A DNA stretch of 64,000 nt from Pagrus major (lineage: Eukaryota; Chordata; Actinopteri; Spariformes; Sparidae), in assembly GCF_040436345.1 (NCBI RefSeq), contig NC_133237.1, positions 28,417,768 to 28,481,767 on the forward strand. Direction: 5' to 3'. Below are positions 1-29,325 of this stretch, one piece after another. Within the stretch, counting starts at the first letter, position 1. The number at the start of each line of letters is the position of its first letter. The position numbers were made by a program, and so were the translations under genes. The notes below the pieces were generated by a model, which was not told the origin of the DNA, ran no database searches, and saw only the letters and a list, made by a program, of their open reading frames with translations.

Positions 1-352
1 ACTACTACTACTACTGCAGTACTACTACTACTACAGTACTACTACAGTACTACTACTACTACTACAGTACTACTACTATTGTATTACTACTACAACTACT
101 ACTGCTACAGTACTACTACTACTACTACAGTACTACTACTGCAGTACTACTACTACAGTACTACTACTACAGTACTACTACTACAGTACTACTACTACTG
201 CACTACTACTATTGTATTACTACTACTACTACTACTACTACTGCTACAACTACCACTACAAGTACTACTGCTACTACTACTACAGCTATTACTGCTACTA
301 CTTCTACTACAGTAAAACTATTGTATTACTACTACAGTACTACTGCTTTAAA
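1..352. repeat. ACT/TAC trinucleotide microsatellite
   Basis: An interrupted (ACT)n array with scattered GCAGT and CAGT variants fills the left edge of the window and probably continues beyond it. It translates as low-complexity Tyr or Leu runs in several frames, none of which is a gene. Confidence 0.95.
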
Positions 353-3300
353 GTAAATACAATAAGACTTTCTGCTGATTTTCATTTCAAAGCGTCTCGT
401 GGATTTTCACGGCGCCTCTGGACGATGCTGAGTGCTGTGAACACGTCTGGCGCCGCTAACCGTCACGCTGCTGCCTGGTTTGGTTTATTGTGTTTGTATT
501 AGACAGCTGGCGTTTGTTTTGTCCCGGTTAAAATGATGCTGCTCGATTACGTTATGACCCGTTTGCCTTCAGATGTTCAGTGAAGGTCTCCTGTTGTGTT
601 AACGTTGAGCTGCAGACACACAAACCAGACGTCACATGTTCAGTTTCATTAGGTTCTTTATTGATCCTCTGAGTGGACGACAAACCAACTGAAACAAAAC
701 CATTAATGAGCTGATCATCATCAGCATCACCACACTGAAACAAACAGCGGTCACAGTGAACACAGCCTGGTCAGCTCAGGTTAACAGATATGTCATCACA
801 CTGTGCAGCCGTCAGCTCAGCGCTAATGATTTTAATATTTAAATATCAAACATTTCAACACATGAAGAACAAAGTTGGACAATATTCTACGACTGAAAAC
901 AAAAGAGCTGAAACTAAAAGTCACTTTTCTGAGTTGGAAGTGAGCCGCTGGATGGATGACATCACCACGACCCCTGACTCCTCCCCCAAAACACACAGCC
1001 ATCTTCAGGTGTTCATCCCAAGAGAAAAGAGAAACGAAGAAGATTCTGACGGGGAGGAAACAAACGGACATCTGCTCGGGAGGTTCTGGTTCAGTTTTAA
1101 AGATCATGATTTGGGAGATCTTGTACTCAAAATAAACGGTCAGAACTTCAGATGTATCCAGCAGCACCAAGGCTGAAGCTACTCAAACAAACAGTCATCT
1201 AGTCATGGAAGAACATTTTCTTAATGTTTCATTAAGAGCCTGGTCTTGTGTGAGTTCAGTATCACACCTGCCTCCACACCTTCAGTCACACAATAATAAA
1301 GGACCGAGTCAGTTTTAACAGGAAGTCCGACAGAAACGTGCTTCCATATTTAACTCTGACTGTATATGTGGAAACATGTTTTTCCTTGATTTTACAGATT
1401 TACAGCGATGATTCACATTCAGGGGGAAATATCATCGTTGCATCACGATTTTCATTTTCAATTAATCAATCAAAGCAAGCTGTCAAGCTCAATCAATCAT
1501 TGATTCTCCCTCCATTTTAGTTCTTCTCTCTACACCGCTGCTTGTTCGTCCCTGAAGAAAATAAACACTTAAAAGTCGACATAGCTAGCTTAGCTTTAGC
1601 CTGCAGCTAGCTTATCGTTAGCCTGCAGCATCACTTCCAGACTCTTCTCCTGTGTGATGAAGGCGATCAGCTGATTGGTACCAGAGGAAACTGACAGCGT
1701 CGGACATGTTGGTTTATTTTTTCTTCAGAGATCCTTCATTGATTTGTTTGTGCGGAGGGTTCACTCCGGACAGATTAGTGGAACTGAACTTTGCAACAAA
1801 CTGAATTTCTCTCTCCTGTAGTTTATTGTTGAATGACTGAAGGCTGAAGTGGAGCCGTTGCTGTAAACCATCCTTGTAAATAAGAGTGTGAAGGGACATA
1901 AAACCAACGATCTGTTGATCTTTACTGATCCACATGTGACAGCGCTGGAAAGAAGGGGAATTTAAATTGAACTGAATTGTGGCTTTAACATCGAAGCAGA
2001 TGGGGGATATGGAGAATTTGAACTCTTAGATGTCACAACAATAGTGAGCATTGTATTTCATGTAAACTGTTTTCCTCTCTGGTTCTGGGCTGGAAGTCTT
2101 CCACAATCAGAATCTGAGATTATTCTCTCAACATATAATTGTGATGTGTCCACTGACCAAAGTCACAGAATGCTGATTCTGGATACTTGAAAGTACTGGT
2201 TCTGTTGTCAGTTTTTTTGTCATTTAATCACCATAAATCATCCAGGACTAAAACATACACTTCCTGCTTTTAATTTAACGATGAGCACAAAGTTCTTTAA
2301 TTCTGATGTAAAACACGGAAACACTTGTTTAACGAGTACTTTTGTTTCAGGACAAACACATGACAAGGAGTGAATCATTTCAGGTTTATTGAGTGGTTTC
2401 CTCAGTGTGTTGTTAACGTGTGAAAACAAAGAAATCTTCAGCAGTCGTCACTTCACTCCTGCCTTTACTACTAATAAAAAAACAGTATTAAAATTAAACA
2501 GAGCGACATTTCAAAAAGGAAAAAAATACAAAACAGATGAAAGCTAAAGCCACACAGCTCCTTCGTCGTCGCTACTTCTCTCTAAATTATATCCACCGTT
2601 AACATTCGAGGTCCCTGCCGATGCGTTTTGAATCAGAAGCCGACTGTTCTGTAGCACTAGTAGTTTTATTAGAATATGTTTACTGCTCTATTTTATCTGT
2701 TCAAGCTTCTATATACACATTTAGAATTTTTATTTACAGCAACAATAAACGCCTCCGCCAGGCGGCAGCAGCAGCTTCTCTCGGACGAGCCAACGACTTT
2801 TGTGCAACTTTTGTGTCGTTAGTTTGACTTCCTGCTCGTCGGGAGGACGAAAAGGAAAAACTGCCGTCAGAAAACAACAAACTGTGCGTTCGGTCCAGTC
2901 TTAAAGGGCCGGTCCGCCGAATCAGTGAAAACAGTTGCATCACGTCTTGGTACATCACCGGTAACATTTAACCGTCACACTGGTTATGTCAAACACTGAC
3001 ACCGAGTGTGATTGGATGGTCTGTTGCCATAGTAACACACTCACCATTTATATAAACAGTGAAGAGAGGGCTGGGTGACAGAGCCAATTAGTTTGATTAA
3101 TGTGAAAACTGAATACAGTCATTCGGACGTACACAAAAAATGTTTTTACGTCAATGGCAGCGGTCTAGAGTCACGGCGGTCCTGTGAACTGTGACGTGAT
3201 GGGTTATCTTCATGATCACCTGCTGCAGGTCACAGGACCATCCTGCCTCTGGTTCAACAGTCACGTTTAGAGCACAGACCGAACAAAGACTTCACTGATC

Positions 3301-3674
3301 TGGATCACAAGTGTTCAGTCGACCTGCTGACGGTCCAACGTCACATGGAATAACTTGTATTTGTTTAAATCCAGATGGCGCAGGTGTTTTATATTATTAT
3401 TATTTTCTTCTTGTTTAACTGTTCTGCACATGAAACAATGATAAAAATGTTTTTCAAGAGGAATTCTGGTATTTTTTAAAGCTGGGCCTTTTATTTACAT
3501 GTTCTGGTGTGTTAATGATTCATATTTCAAAGTTTGGGAATCGTCCAGTAGATCTCCTCAGCTGTAACATAATGCTGACACGGTCTCTGACAGGTTACTG
3601 ACAACATCACAGAATCGATTCCTACAGACAGACCTTTGTGTTAACGCTTTAAAAACACCAGAATTGCTCTTTAA

Positions 3675-3960
3675 AAAGGTGCAATATGTAAGAATTCTGG
3701 TTCAAAACACTCAATAATTAACTTCGAACATCATCTGAATGTCATGAAATAACGGTTTTGATATTATGTCAAAGACATTAGAAGTTAGCATGCTAACCAG
3801 CTAGCCCCGGGCCTTTGGTGTCATCACCAACACTCTCCTGGTAGTCCAGCTAGCTGCACGGCTAACAGAGCTAACAAGCTAACAGTAGTGGTGGATGTAT
3901 AAACAGAATACGGTGAGCAGTTACCCTGGTGGAGTATAATTTCTTACATATTGCACCTTT
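3675..3960. mobile_element. MITE with 20-bp perfect terminal inverted repeats
   Basis: The left end reads AAAGGTGCAATATGTAAGAA and the right end is its exact reverse complement. The 286-bp interior has no coding capacity. This is the structure of a non-autonomous DNA transposon. I could not define a clean target-site duplication, so the superfamily is not assigned. Confidence 0.75.
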
Positions 3961-4964
3961 TATGTTGCGACCCTTTCGCCCGGCCCTGACAGATTTTGTT
4001 ATTTGCAGAGAAACGACAGTCGTCTCTTTTCTGTCCTCGTCGCTGCTGCGAGGTGAAAAGATTTATGAATGAGAGCAAAAGAAAATCAATCAACCTGCAG
4101 GAATTCTGATTAATGATTAAAGTCAATTATCTCAGGTGAAACTCAGAAGTTTTTTTTAATATCACTGAACATTTGAAGGAATTGGAATACGTCACTATTT
4201 TCTGACATTTTATCCACTAAACTTTGACTAGTTGCAGCCTCTGGTCCGACACACGCAGCAGTACACATTTCCATCGAACAGTCAGTTATGGAAACGAACA
4301 CAGAGCTGATGTACGAGGAGAAACAAAGAAATGCAGGCAAATATAAAACGTTCCGTCTGTGTGAAGAGGGGAAAACATCCAAATCTAACAAAGGCCGACC
4401 AGCTGTAACATGACGGGAACATCTGGAGGTTTTCAGGAAGCACCGAGTCAGCGAGAACACATTCAAACTATTTACACAAACATCCTGCAGATAAACTCTG
4501 GTTTAGTTTGAATCTTGTTCAACTTTCTGCAGTAACTACAGTGGAGGGTGGAGAATGACAGGAACCTCCCGCAGTAACTGATGTACAGTGTGAAGTAAAG
4601 CGATCACTGATAACAGAGGAAACCGTTTGTATTGCCTGTCAGCGGTCAGGATTCAGACTGCTGCTTCAACACTGTGAGGAAGCAACACCAACAGGACGAC
4701 TCATCCACACATCAGAGCTGGACTCCGACCGTCCCACTCTGTGACGTTAAATGCTTCAAAGTGGCTCTAAAGGGTTTCAACCGGTCAGTCCGACAGGCAG
4801 ACGTTTACGTGTTCAGGGTTCAGCGTCGACGGGGTCAAACCTGCGGTTGCAGAGTAACACGACAGTCCGACCTGCCCAACTGCTACAGGGCAGAAAATAA
4901 GGAGTAAAAAGAAAAAGTCATATTCCACCAGAGATGCTGTGAGTCACCTGCAGAGTCCGTCTTC

Positions 4965-5010
4965 ACCTCCGTCCACCCGTCCGTCCGTCCGTCCTCCCGT
5001 CCCTCCCTGG
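4965..5010. repeat. CCGT/GTCC-rich simple repeat
   Basis: A short run of CCGT-type tetranucleotides with CTCC interruptions. Confidence 0.8.
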
Positions 5011-6621
5011 ATGAGGTTGGTGTCCTCACTGACCCTCCCATCCCGCTCCTTCAGACAAGATAAAGCAAAAGCTGCATTTTTCTCTCCGCTGACACCAAGC
5101 AGACCTTTTCAAAGACGATAAGAAGGAAATGAAGGTAAAGGAGGCTCCTGTAGAACAACCTTCACATGACACGTTTCTTCACAGTGCAGTTTGTTTTGAA
5201 ATGAGCGATACTGACTTGCGACAGATTATCGAGGCAGGTACTCTACACCTGCTCTGATGCAGCATGCCGTCTGTCTGTAGTCACCACTCTTTGGTTTCAC
5301 TCAGTGTCCCACCCACAACACTTTCTGATTGGTTCTTGTCACAAATTAATCTGCAGAGGAACTAAAGTTTTTAAATAAATGCAGAGTGGAAGTATAAAGC
5401 AGCAGAAAATGTCCTTAAATACAGAAATAAACTGCACTTAGTTATATTCCATCCATGGTTAGGACGACGACTGATATTTTTATTTTACTGCAAATGTGTC
5501 AGTCCCAAACATGGCCGGCTAAAAAAATCAATTCACATAAGAATCAAGATTCGTCTCTCCTACGATCCAGAATCGACCCACAAATGTCAAAAATGGATGT
5601 AGAATTTTAATTACTGTGATGTCGCAGCGCCCGGACAATTTAAAGCAAGCACTCACCAGAGTTATCTACAAGTTCATCTTCTGGAGCATTTCTCTACCGG
5701 TGAGAGACGAACGTGCAGTAGGACCAATGTTACCGGACCGACACAGAGTTCATTTCTTCAGTCAGTTTTACCTCAGAAACTCTGCGCCTGCTCAGCGTCT
5801 TGGACAACAATGGAGGTAATTAATTAACTAATGTGTTTAACGTTGTAAGATGAAAAGGCTGCAGATAATGGGCATGGAGGCTCTAAAGACAGAAGACGTC
5901 GTTCACTGTACAGATTGTAAAGCCCTCTGAGGTGATCAGGCCATTTAATAAATATATACACTATAAAAATAATTAGATTTTGATTTGGATGGTTTCTTTT
6001 AATTTCCAGTTGTGTTTCATTTTGTATTTCAGCAGATTGAGGACACGGTGAGCTGAAACATAAGACTGATGGAGCCCTCTCCTCCGTTCATTCAATCAAG
6101 AATCGTTTGAATCAAACAGACTGGAATCACATCGAGTCGAGGCCAAAGATTCACAGCCACAGTCGAAAATATCTGTTCACAGTCAGTTTCCTTGGTTACT
6201 ATTCAATCGGTATCATCCATAATATTTACATGTCGAGAGAATTTGGATTTCTAAACGACAGTGGCAGAGATGCCAGAAGGATTTTTGGCAAGAGAATTGA
6301 CTTTGTTGTGAAAAAACAAACCGAACAGAGAGACGCAGAGGGACGTTTCACACAGAGGATTAAAGAGGCCGTCAGAGGAACTGCTGTCTGGTTTTGTTTT
6401 AAGAAAACAGAACTAAAGACATAATCAGACGTTTTAAAAGAAAACCACTCACCTTCAGAACTTTTCTACAAATGTGAGTTTCCACAGAGAAACGACTTGA
6501 AAGGTAATCGAGCATAAAAATAAATCCCACCTGTGACAGGTGAAGAGGACGTGTGCTCACCTGTAGTTGTCGGATCAGAGTGAGGCTGAGACTGGGTGGG
6601 GGGGAGGGGTGAGGGGCGGGG

Positions 6622-23229
<16,608 letters not shown>

Positions 23230-23271
23230 CTTAAGTCTGGAATGGTTGGAACCGGAAGGAGGCAAGGAATT

Positions 23272-24591
23272 GTGGGTAGTATTTTCTTCTTCACCTTCTT
23301 TTGGTGTTTAATGGCGGTAACAGAGAGATTTTAGGCGTATTAGCGCCACCTGCTGGATCGGACTGCTCACAGCGGCTCACATATTAATCCTCCTGTCAGT
23401 TCTTGTGTTTTTAAAAAATCAGAAAATAAAAAAGTCAAAATCTAACCAAGTGTATTTGTTATATTTGTACTCAAAATATCCCATTTTACACATTACACGT
23501 GCAAAACAGCATTTTAATGAGAAATAGGACAATTGTTTTTAGATTTTCACTTTCACAGGTTTTTATTAGTTTTTATTACACAATTCATTAACACCTTGTT
23601 TTTATTATTTTCTTTTAACTTATTTTTGAGGTGGCATTTTCCCAGTGTCCTACATCACCTGCACTCCTCTTCAACATTTCTTTAACACCTGCCACGTCCT
23701 TTGTGTTTTGTTCTCTTCACCAAGGAGCTTTTTTATTCTGTTCAGTTTGTTTGTTTGTTTGTTTGTTTGTGTTCGATTTTTATGAAACTTATTGGAAAGG
23801 TAACTCATGAGCTCCAGCTTTCCTTTGACTGCTGTACAACTATCAGCCTCATTTCTTGATCATTTCTCTAACCTTGTTTTTTTTTTTTTAAATTAAAGTA
23901 TTGATAATTTGAACAGTTATGGAAATGAAAAAAAATGTGAGAAGTCTCGAGGAGAAATATCTCAAACAACAACTCAGAGAGTGTGAAAAAGGACCAGAGA
24001 CACGACGACACACTGATTGAATATCAGAGGTCACGAGACACAAAGCTTGGACATCTGTAATAATGTGTTTCATGAGCATTTATTATATTTATTATTGTAT
24101 TTATTCTGTAAATCATCATAAAATAATGAAACATTTTAATCTTAAATACTGTGAATACATGTAGTGTGGTAAAAAGCACAGTACTTCAGTACTACTCTGA
24201 AAAGTAGCAGAAGTATAAAACAGCATGGGATGAAAATAGACAGAACTGCACTGGTTCTGGTTCTGGTTCTGGTTCTGATGGACTTTACTTTCCGTCCCTG
24301 TGTAAGTTACAGACAGACACTCAACATGCTCAGAGCCAGAGAGGGAAGCCACAGCCGGTTACATGTGGTGATGAGTTTTAGCTCATCCTCCTGAGTGACG
24401 TGTTGTTGCTTAGCAACAAGACCTGCAGCGGTTCAGCAAACCTCCTCTTGTGAGCCACAGCGCCGCCCTGTGGACGCTGGTGTCCGTCTCCTTTGTCCTG
24501 CTGACAGTCCAGAGCTCCACTTCCTGCTCCACTTCCTGCTCCACTTCCTGCTGTTATGTTCTTCCTGTCTGACGGGGCTGAACTCCTCCTC
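23272..24591. other. Spacer between casc3 and the next minus-strand gene
   Basis: Non-coding AT-rich sequence with a (TTTG)n run at about 23745-23770, a diverged teleost dispersed repeat at about 24150-24240, and a GGTTCT hexanucleotide repeat at about 24255-24280. It should include the 3'UTR of the 24592 gene. Confidence 0.5.
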
Positions 24592-25521
24592 TCATTGGAC
24601 GCTGAGACGACCCACCAGACTGACGAGCCCCGGCAGCTCGTCTCTGACCGTCATAAAGTAGCTCCTGATCTCGTCCTTCTGCCGGCTGTAATGTTCCTCA
24701 TAATAAGCCTCAAAGTATTTCTCAAACCTGACGCTGGGTATCGTGGAGCGCAACTCTCCCTCCTCCGTCTCAAAGTAGGGCCAAGCTGACCACGGAGAGT
24801 CGTCGAAGGAGTATCCCTTCCTGCACTTCTTCTCCACTGCCTGCCTGTGCTTCTTGAACAGCAGGTCCAGGTCGCTCAGGTAAGCAGAGAGGAGTCTCTC
24901 TACAGGGTCGCAGCTTTGAGTCCCTCCCAGTCTCACCAGGTGAATCAGCATCTGGATGTGGAAGGCTGCCCCGTTCACCCAGGCCTTCAGAGCCCCAGAC
25001 GTCATGTGCCCGTCCCTCACCATGGAGTTCTTCAGCTTGGTGATGGCGGCGCTCAGCTGGACCTCGATCCGTCTGATGTCGGGCCCCAGCTCCTCCGTGT
25101 TGTCGATGTGCATCGTGCATCTCTTCAGACACTCGTCGATGTGATCCCAGACCTCGGAGGCCTTCTCTTCAGCAAACGCACACCGCAGAGCCTCCTTCAC
25201 GGTCTCAGAGGAAGAAGAAGAGGCTGAAATGATGTCGATGAAGACGGCGATGGCCAGCGCTCCGAGGCCCGCCAGTTTAGGGTCTGGAGACAGGTTGGCG
25301 AGCTTCTCTGCAAGTCTCTTCAGCCAGTCTGCGGCGGGGTAGTTCCTCTGTTTCCTGTCGCTGAGGTGCTGTTGGAGGAGCTCTGAGGAAGACGAGCTGC
25401 AGAACATGACGACGGCTCGATTCACCGTCACGTCCGGACATTTTCTAAATTTCTTCACATCTTTCTCCAAATTGTCTCGAGTTGTCTCTCTCCGCTCCTC
25501 TTCACTCATCCCTGAACCCAT
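24592..25521 (-). CDS. Protein of unrecognised, probably teleost-specific family
   Basis: The frame gives 309 residues from the Met of MGSGMSEEERR; a consensus acceptor (TTGCAG, exon boundary at 25540) lies 19 nt upstream of this ATG, so an untranslated or coding upstream exon is likely. The N-terminus is charged and helical (residues 1-30). Residues 83-100 form a hydrophobic stretch with GLGALAIAVFIDIIS. The middle is Leu- and Lys-rich helix with SGALKAWVNGAAFHIQ and LIHLVRLGG. The acidic/aromatic C-terminal third has SPWSAWPYFE and YFEAYYEEHY. No catalytic motif was recognised. Codon use and the long clean frame support a real gene. The function is unknown. Confidence 0.8.
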   Translation of the reverse strand: MGSGMSEEERRETTRDNLEKDVKKFRKCPDVTVNRAVVMFCSSSSSELLQQHLSDRKQRNYPAADWLKRLAEKLANLSPDPKLAGLGALAIAVFIDIISASSSSSETVKEALRCAFAEEKASEVWDHIDECLKRCTMHIDNTEELGPDIRRIEVQLSAAITKLKNSMVRDGHMTSGALKAWVNGAAFHIQMLIHLVRLGGTQSCDPVERLLSAYLSDLDLLFKKHRQAVEKKCRKGYSFDDSPWSAWPYFETEEGELRSTIPSVRFEKYFEAYYEEHYSRQKDEIRSYFMTVRDELPGLVSLVGRLSVQ

Positions 25522-26379
25522 CCTGCTGTTTCCTGCAGCTCTGCAACACAAACAACATCGAGTCATTGAGTCTTTATGTCGTTACTTTATTCTTCATCTC
25601 CACCACATTTCACACATCAACCCAAAGATTCTGCTAAATCAAAGAAGTTCAACTTTACGTTTCCCTCGTCACAGCGCTGTGTTTGAGCTCTGGTTGGGTT
25701 TAGGAAAACATTAAAACATTAAATGTCCACAGTTTAATTATAAAGCTCTTCATGTGTTAAAAACAGTTAGCCGTTGCTAACAAGTGTCTAAATGAGGCTA
25801 CAGAGGTTGTCGGGGACATTAAACGTCCTCACAGCGAACACGGAGACTCATCTGCTCACTAGTCCGTCTTCACAGGCCACTTCAGTTACACACTGTTCTG
25901 ACTCTGACTTTACAACTCGTACATTGATCAGTTTATAGAAAACCTGGAGAGTAATTGTGCAGTAAGACGCTCAGTGGTGGAGACGTTTAAGTCATGTGAC
26001 CGTGATGTCGTCTGTTTGTAGCCTAGCATTAGCTTTTTACTGCTACACATTTAATTTACACTTCAAACATCAGAGTGGAGTTCATCTGTGGAGATTATCT
26101 GGATGAACAGAACCTGGACGGATCAGAACCTTCAGATTATCTTCTGCAATAATCCAGGATCCAGTTCAATAATCCCACAGAGGAACCAGAGAGATGCTAA
26201 CTGCAGTTAGCTGCAGACAGGCGCTAGTTGATGAGGTCATTATTCTGTCGACTGTCTGGCTTAAACCCAGATGAACGAACACAGAATAAACTTTATTAAA
26301 CTGACAGACGCCGGTCCAAGTCCAACAAAGAGTCACCCAGAACCAGCAGAACAACATCCAGACGGAAACAAAGGAACAA

Positions 26380-26463
26380 AGCAGGAGGAGGAGGAGGGGG
26401 AGGAGGAGGAGGAGGAGGAGGCGGAGGAGGAAGAGGAGGAGGAGAGGAGGAAGAGGAGGAGGG
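26380..26463. repeat. GGA-rich simple repeat
   Basis: A run of GGA and GGAA triplets that reads as a CT-rich tract on the minus strand. Confidence 0.9.
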
Positions 26464-26724
26464 TAGAAACAGACAAAGACAGGAAAAGTAAAACACGAGA
26501 CAGGAAGATAAAACCTACAAAATAAAACAGGAAACATCTGACCTGAAACTTGACGGGTACACTGACTCCATGACGACACACTAATATTGAATAAGAAGTG
26601 GAGACACATTGATCTTTCACAGCTCTGTGACTCAGCAGAATCAGCACACGACTACACTGAGGTCAGGAACCAGCCGGACAGAGAGGTCCGGTCTGTTACT
26701 GACCACATGTTGACACGCTGTTAC

Positions 26725-26928
26725 CTCTGTGATGGCTGCCTGTCGGCTCCTGCTGTCAGGATCTTCACTGAAGAAAGTGCAGATTCTCAGCTGCTGATGT
26801 TTGATTTCTCTGCGCTCTGCTGGTCTCTCTGCTGCAGGCGTCAACAGACTGAGGACCAGGACTATTATAAGACCGATCAGCTGACTCTGGGGAAACTTTC
26901 CCACCAGGGACGTCGTATTAACATCCAT
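26725..26928 (-). CDS. Possible first coding exon with signal peptide or membrane anchor
   Basis: The frame reads MDVNTTSLVGKFPQSQ, then the hydrophobic LIGLIIVLVLSLL, then a charged tail of about 38 residues. It ends at a consensus donor (GAG|GTAACA), 68 codons in phase 0. A 38-nt candidate exon (26580-26543) would take phase 0 to phase 2, which matches the acceptor at 25541 and would read into the 24592 gene without a stop. Each step is plausible but unproven; it could also be a chance frame. Confidence 0.3.
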
Positions 26929-27399
26929 CCTGACTGGTCCGGTCACAGTGTTCAGCTCTCAGTCTGACATTAACATTAACGTCTGAGTGACCTCAGTCAT
27001 GTGATGTCACTTCCTGCTCTGTATGACACAAACCCGTCCATCACTGGGACAAACAGACTCCATGTTTCTACTCAAACACAGAAAGAAGTTCATGTAGAAC
27101 ATTTGCTGAATTCACAAGAAGGAACAAATAAGTCAGAATCAGTCAGAGACAGAGTTTCACACAGTTTATAAAGTGTCTCCAACTCAACAACTCACTAAAC
27201 TGACACATTTGTTAAGGGAGTCTGGGGACAAAGAAGTCGCCTATACTGGTTACTGTTTAGTGTATCTGTAAAATGTGACATGTTTAGATCAATAAAATGT
27301 TTCTTCTTTCATAAATTGAGTGTAAATGGTGAAATCAGTGTAAACAGTGTGTTCAAACAGCTGCTGAATGTTGGCAGGTCAGACTTTAGCACTTTAGAC

Positions 27400-28650
27400 A
27401 CAGAAGCAGACAGGCTGGTGCAGCCATGCTGCCACATCACGACAGGAGTGATTTGCACAGGCCGAAAACACTCCCCCCTCTCCCCGGAGACATCCGAGAG
27501 GGGGGCGTTCATCCCAGAGGTGAAGTTCGGTGTGTCCAGTGGTAAGACAGCAGTGTTAACAGTGTCGTCGCTCAGAGCGAGACACCAGTTTGCTCTGTCA
27601 ATATCCTGTCCCAGCTACAGAGGAACAGAAGAGACAGTGGTTGCGTTTCATTTTTAACGACAACGTGCCGGCTGCGGTTCCTGTGAGTCTGTTTGTGTGC
27701 TAACCACTTCACATCAGACTGCTTCAGTAACGAGGGTCAGTACAAAGCTGGCTTTGCCTCGACACTGACCCTCGTAAAAGGATCAGTCCCAACCATACGG
27801 GACCCAGCAGCTGCACCCGAGCCACAGGTGAGTGTCGCCACGTGTTGATAGTATTTACAGTTGCCTACGAGTATGGTGACGTCAGCTCGAAGTTGGCTAA
27901 CTAGTTAGCTCCGCTTTGCTCCGCTATGCAACGGCATTTGAAGCGAGTTTAATGTTAATAATATTACGAGGGAGCTTGGTTGTCACAGTGAAACGTCTGG
28001 AAACGTGCAGACTGGAGACAGAGACTATGCGAACAGTGTCCAAGAGTTTGGAGACTGTTGGAGACAAACACAGCTTTCGCTAGCTGTTTTTAGATGCTAC
28101 CTGTTGCAGGTCAGTGGGGGATGGGAGCCGGTGGTTGTGTTGGGGATCGGGGAGTCTCTCATGTAACGGTGGACAACACACACATTCCTGAGTGTTGGCT
28201 TATTAAGCTTATACAACCAGTTGAACGACAGCATCTCGGCGAGTCACAGCGATACATCCACCGTAAACATTAGCGCATGCTACCGCTAGCATAGAGCCGC
28301 GTCCTCCCCCTGAGAGGGGCGTGTCAGGACGGAGCTCATTAGCATTTAAAGCTGCAGGCACAGAAACAGCTGCTCTCAGCAGAGCCACTTTCAGACAGCT
28401 GAAGTCCAGGACCAGGACGGGTTTGGGGCAAAACATTTCGAATACAGTGTTGCTGGACCTCTGACAGCTGTGTGAAATTGATGAAAAACAGATAATATGG
28501 GACCTTTTAATGTGTTATGAAGCATCGTTGTGCAGGTCAAAGGGAGTTACTCTCTCCCACAGAAACGCCTGGTCTGGAGTCCGGCCTTCAGTTCTGTCAC
28601 TTCTGTGCATCACTATGTAACAGGTGTTATATCACCTGGACCGTCAGTAC
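27400..28650 (+). mobile_element. Diverged DNA-transposon relic with THAP-like coding fragment
   Basis: At about 27696-27832 the plus strand encodes CANHFTSDCF and QYKAGFASTLTL, then a GSVPTIRD-like end and a consensus donor CAG|GTGAGT. C-x2-H-F...CF is the second half of a THAP-type C2CH zinc finger, found in P-element-like and Harbinger-like transposons and in host genes derived from them. Upstream frames contain stops. Transposon boundaries were not found, so the extent given is a guess. Confidence 0.4.
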
Positions 28651-28983
28651 GCTGGTTACACTTGATTAACACGTTCCACCCATGAGAATGAACAACTTGG
28701 AGAAACGGTAGGTAAGTAGCTGGTAATTACCACAATAATTACCTCAAAGTACAGTAACGTGATTTAATAATAATATTCTGATATTCTACAATTAACAGTT
28801 AATAAAAAGATGTAGCTGTTAATTACTTTAATACATTTCCAGGAAATGAGGAGTCTGACCTCTGACCTGTGACCTGTGACCTCTGACCTGTGTGCAGCTG
28901 TTTAATACGATGCTGCCGTCTGGTGGTTACAGTTCATCTCTAACGGAGGACTGAAGGTTTTATGTATCAATATTTTGATCCTG

Positions 28984-29095
28984 TCTGAAACACAAAACAC
29001 ACAAACTATTACTGTAGTTTTACAGTAAGTCACTGTAGTTTTACAGTAAGTTACAGTAGTTTTACAGTTAGTTACTGTAGTTTTACAGTAAGTTA
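28984..29095. repeat. About 20-bp tandem repeat with self-complementary unit
   Basis: Four to five copies of ACTGTAGTTTTACAGTAAGT-type units. ACTGTA and TACAGT in each unit are complementary, so each copy could form a small hairpin. Confidence 0.75.
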
Positions 29096-29262
29096 CTGGT
29101 TTAAAATGCAGTAAATTCACAGAACGGTGTTTCTGCAGTAACTCAGACACAATGCAAAAGTATCATTACAGAAGTTTATTGTGTGCAGCAGCTTGTTGTC
29201 TTGTGTCTTTAAATATACAATATGTTCAGAGCAGGATTACCTTTGACCAAGTCTGGTCTCCA

Positions 29263-29325
29263 GAACCATCACCTCAGACCACCAGAACCATCACCTCAGA
29301 CCACCAGAACCATCACCTCAGACCA
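29263..29325. repeat. 21-bp tandem repeat, three copies
   Basis: The unit CAGAACCATCACCTCAGACCA is repeated three times. Confidence 0.85.

Larger units (their letters stand above)
353..6621 (-). other. Downstream flank and presumed 3'UTR of casc3, no coding sequence seen
   Basis: No convincing exon was found on either strand; the open frames are short and unlike known proteins. The part next to 6621 must include the casc3 3'UTR, read leftward. Minus-strand AATAAA hexamers occur near 3489, 2385-2390 and 657-662, but the sequence alone does not say which is used. Contained repeats are a 286-bp MITE (3675-3960), a GTCC-rich simple repeat (about 4965-5010) and a copy of a teleost dispersed repeat near 5370-5440 (AAGTATAAAGCAGCA type). 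Confidence 0.5.

Noticed and set aside
790-1176. 128-codon plus-strand frame
   Set aside because: No domain, no splice context and a similarly long antisense frame; it lies in the casc3 downstream flank.
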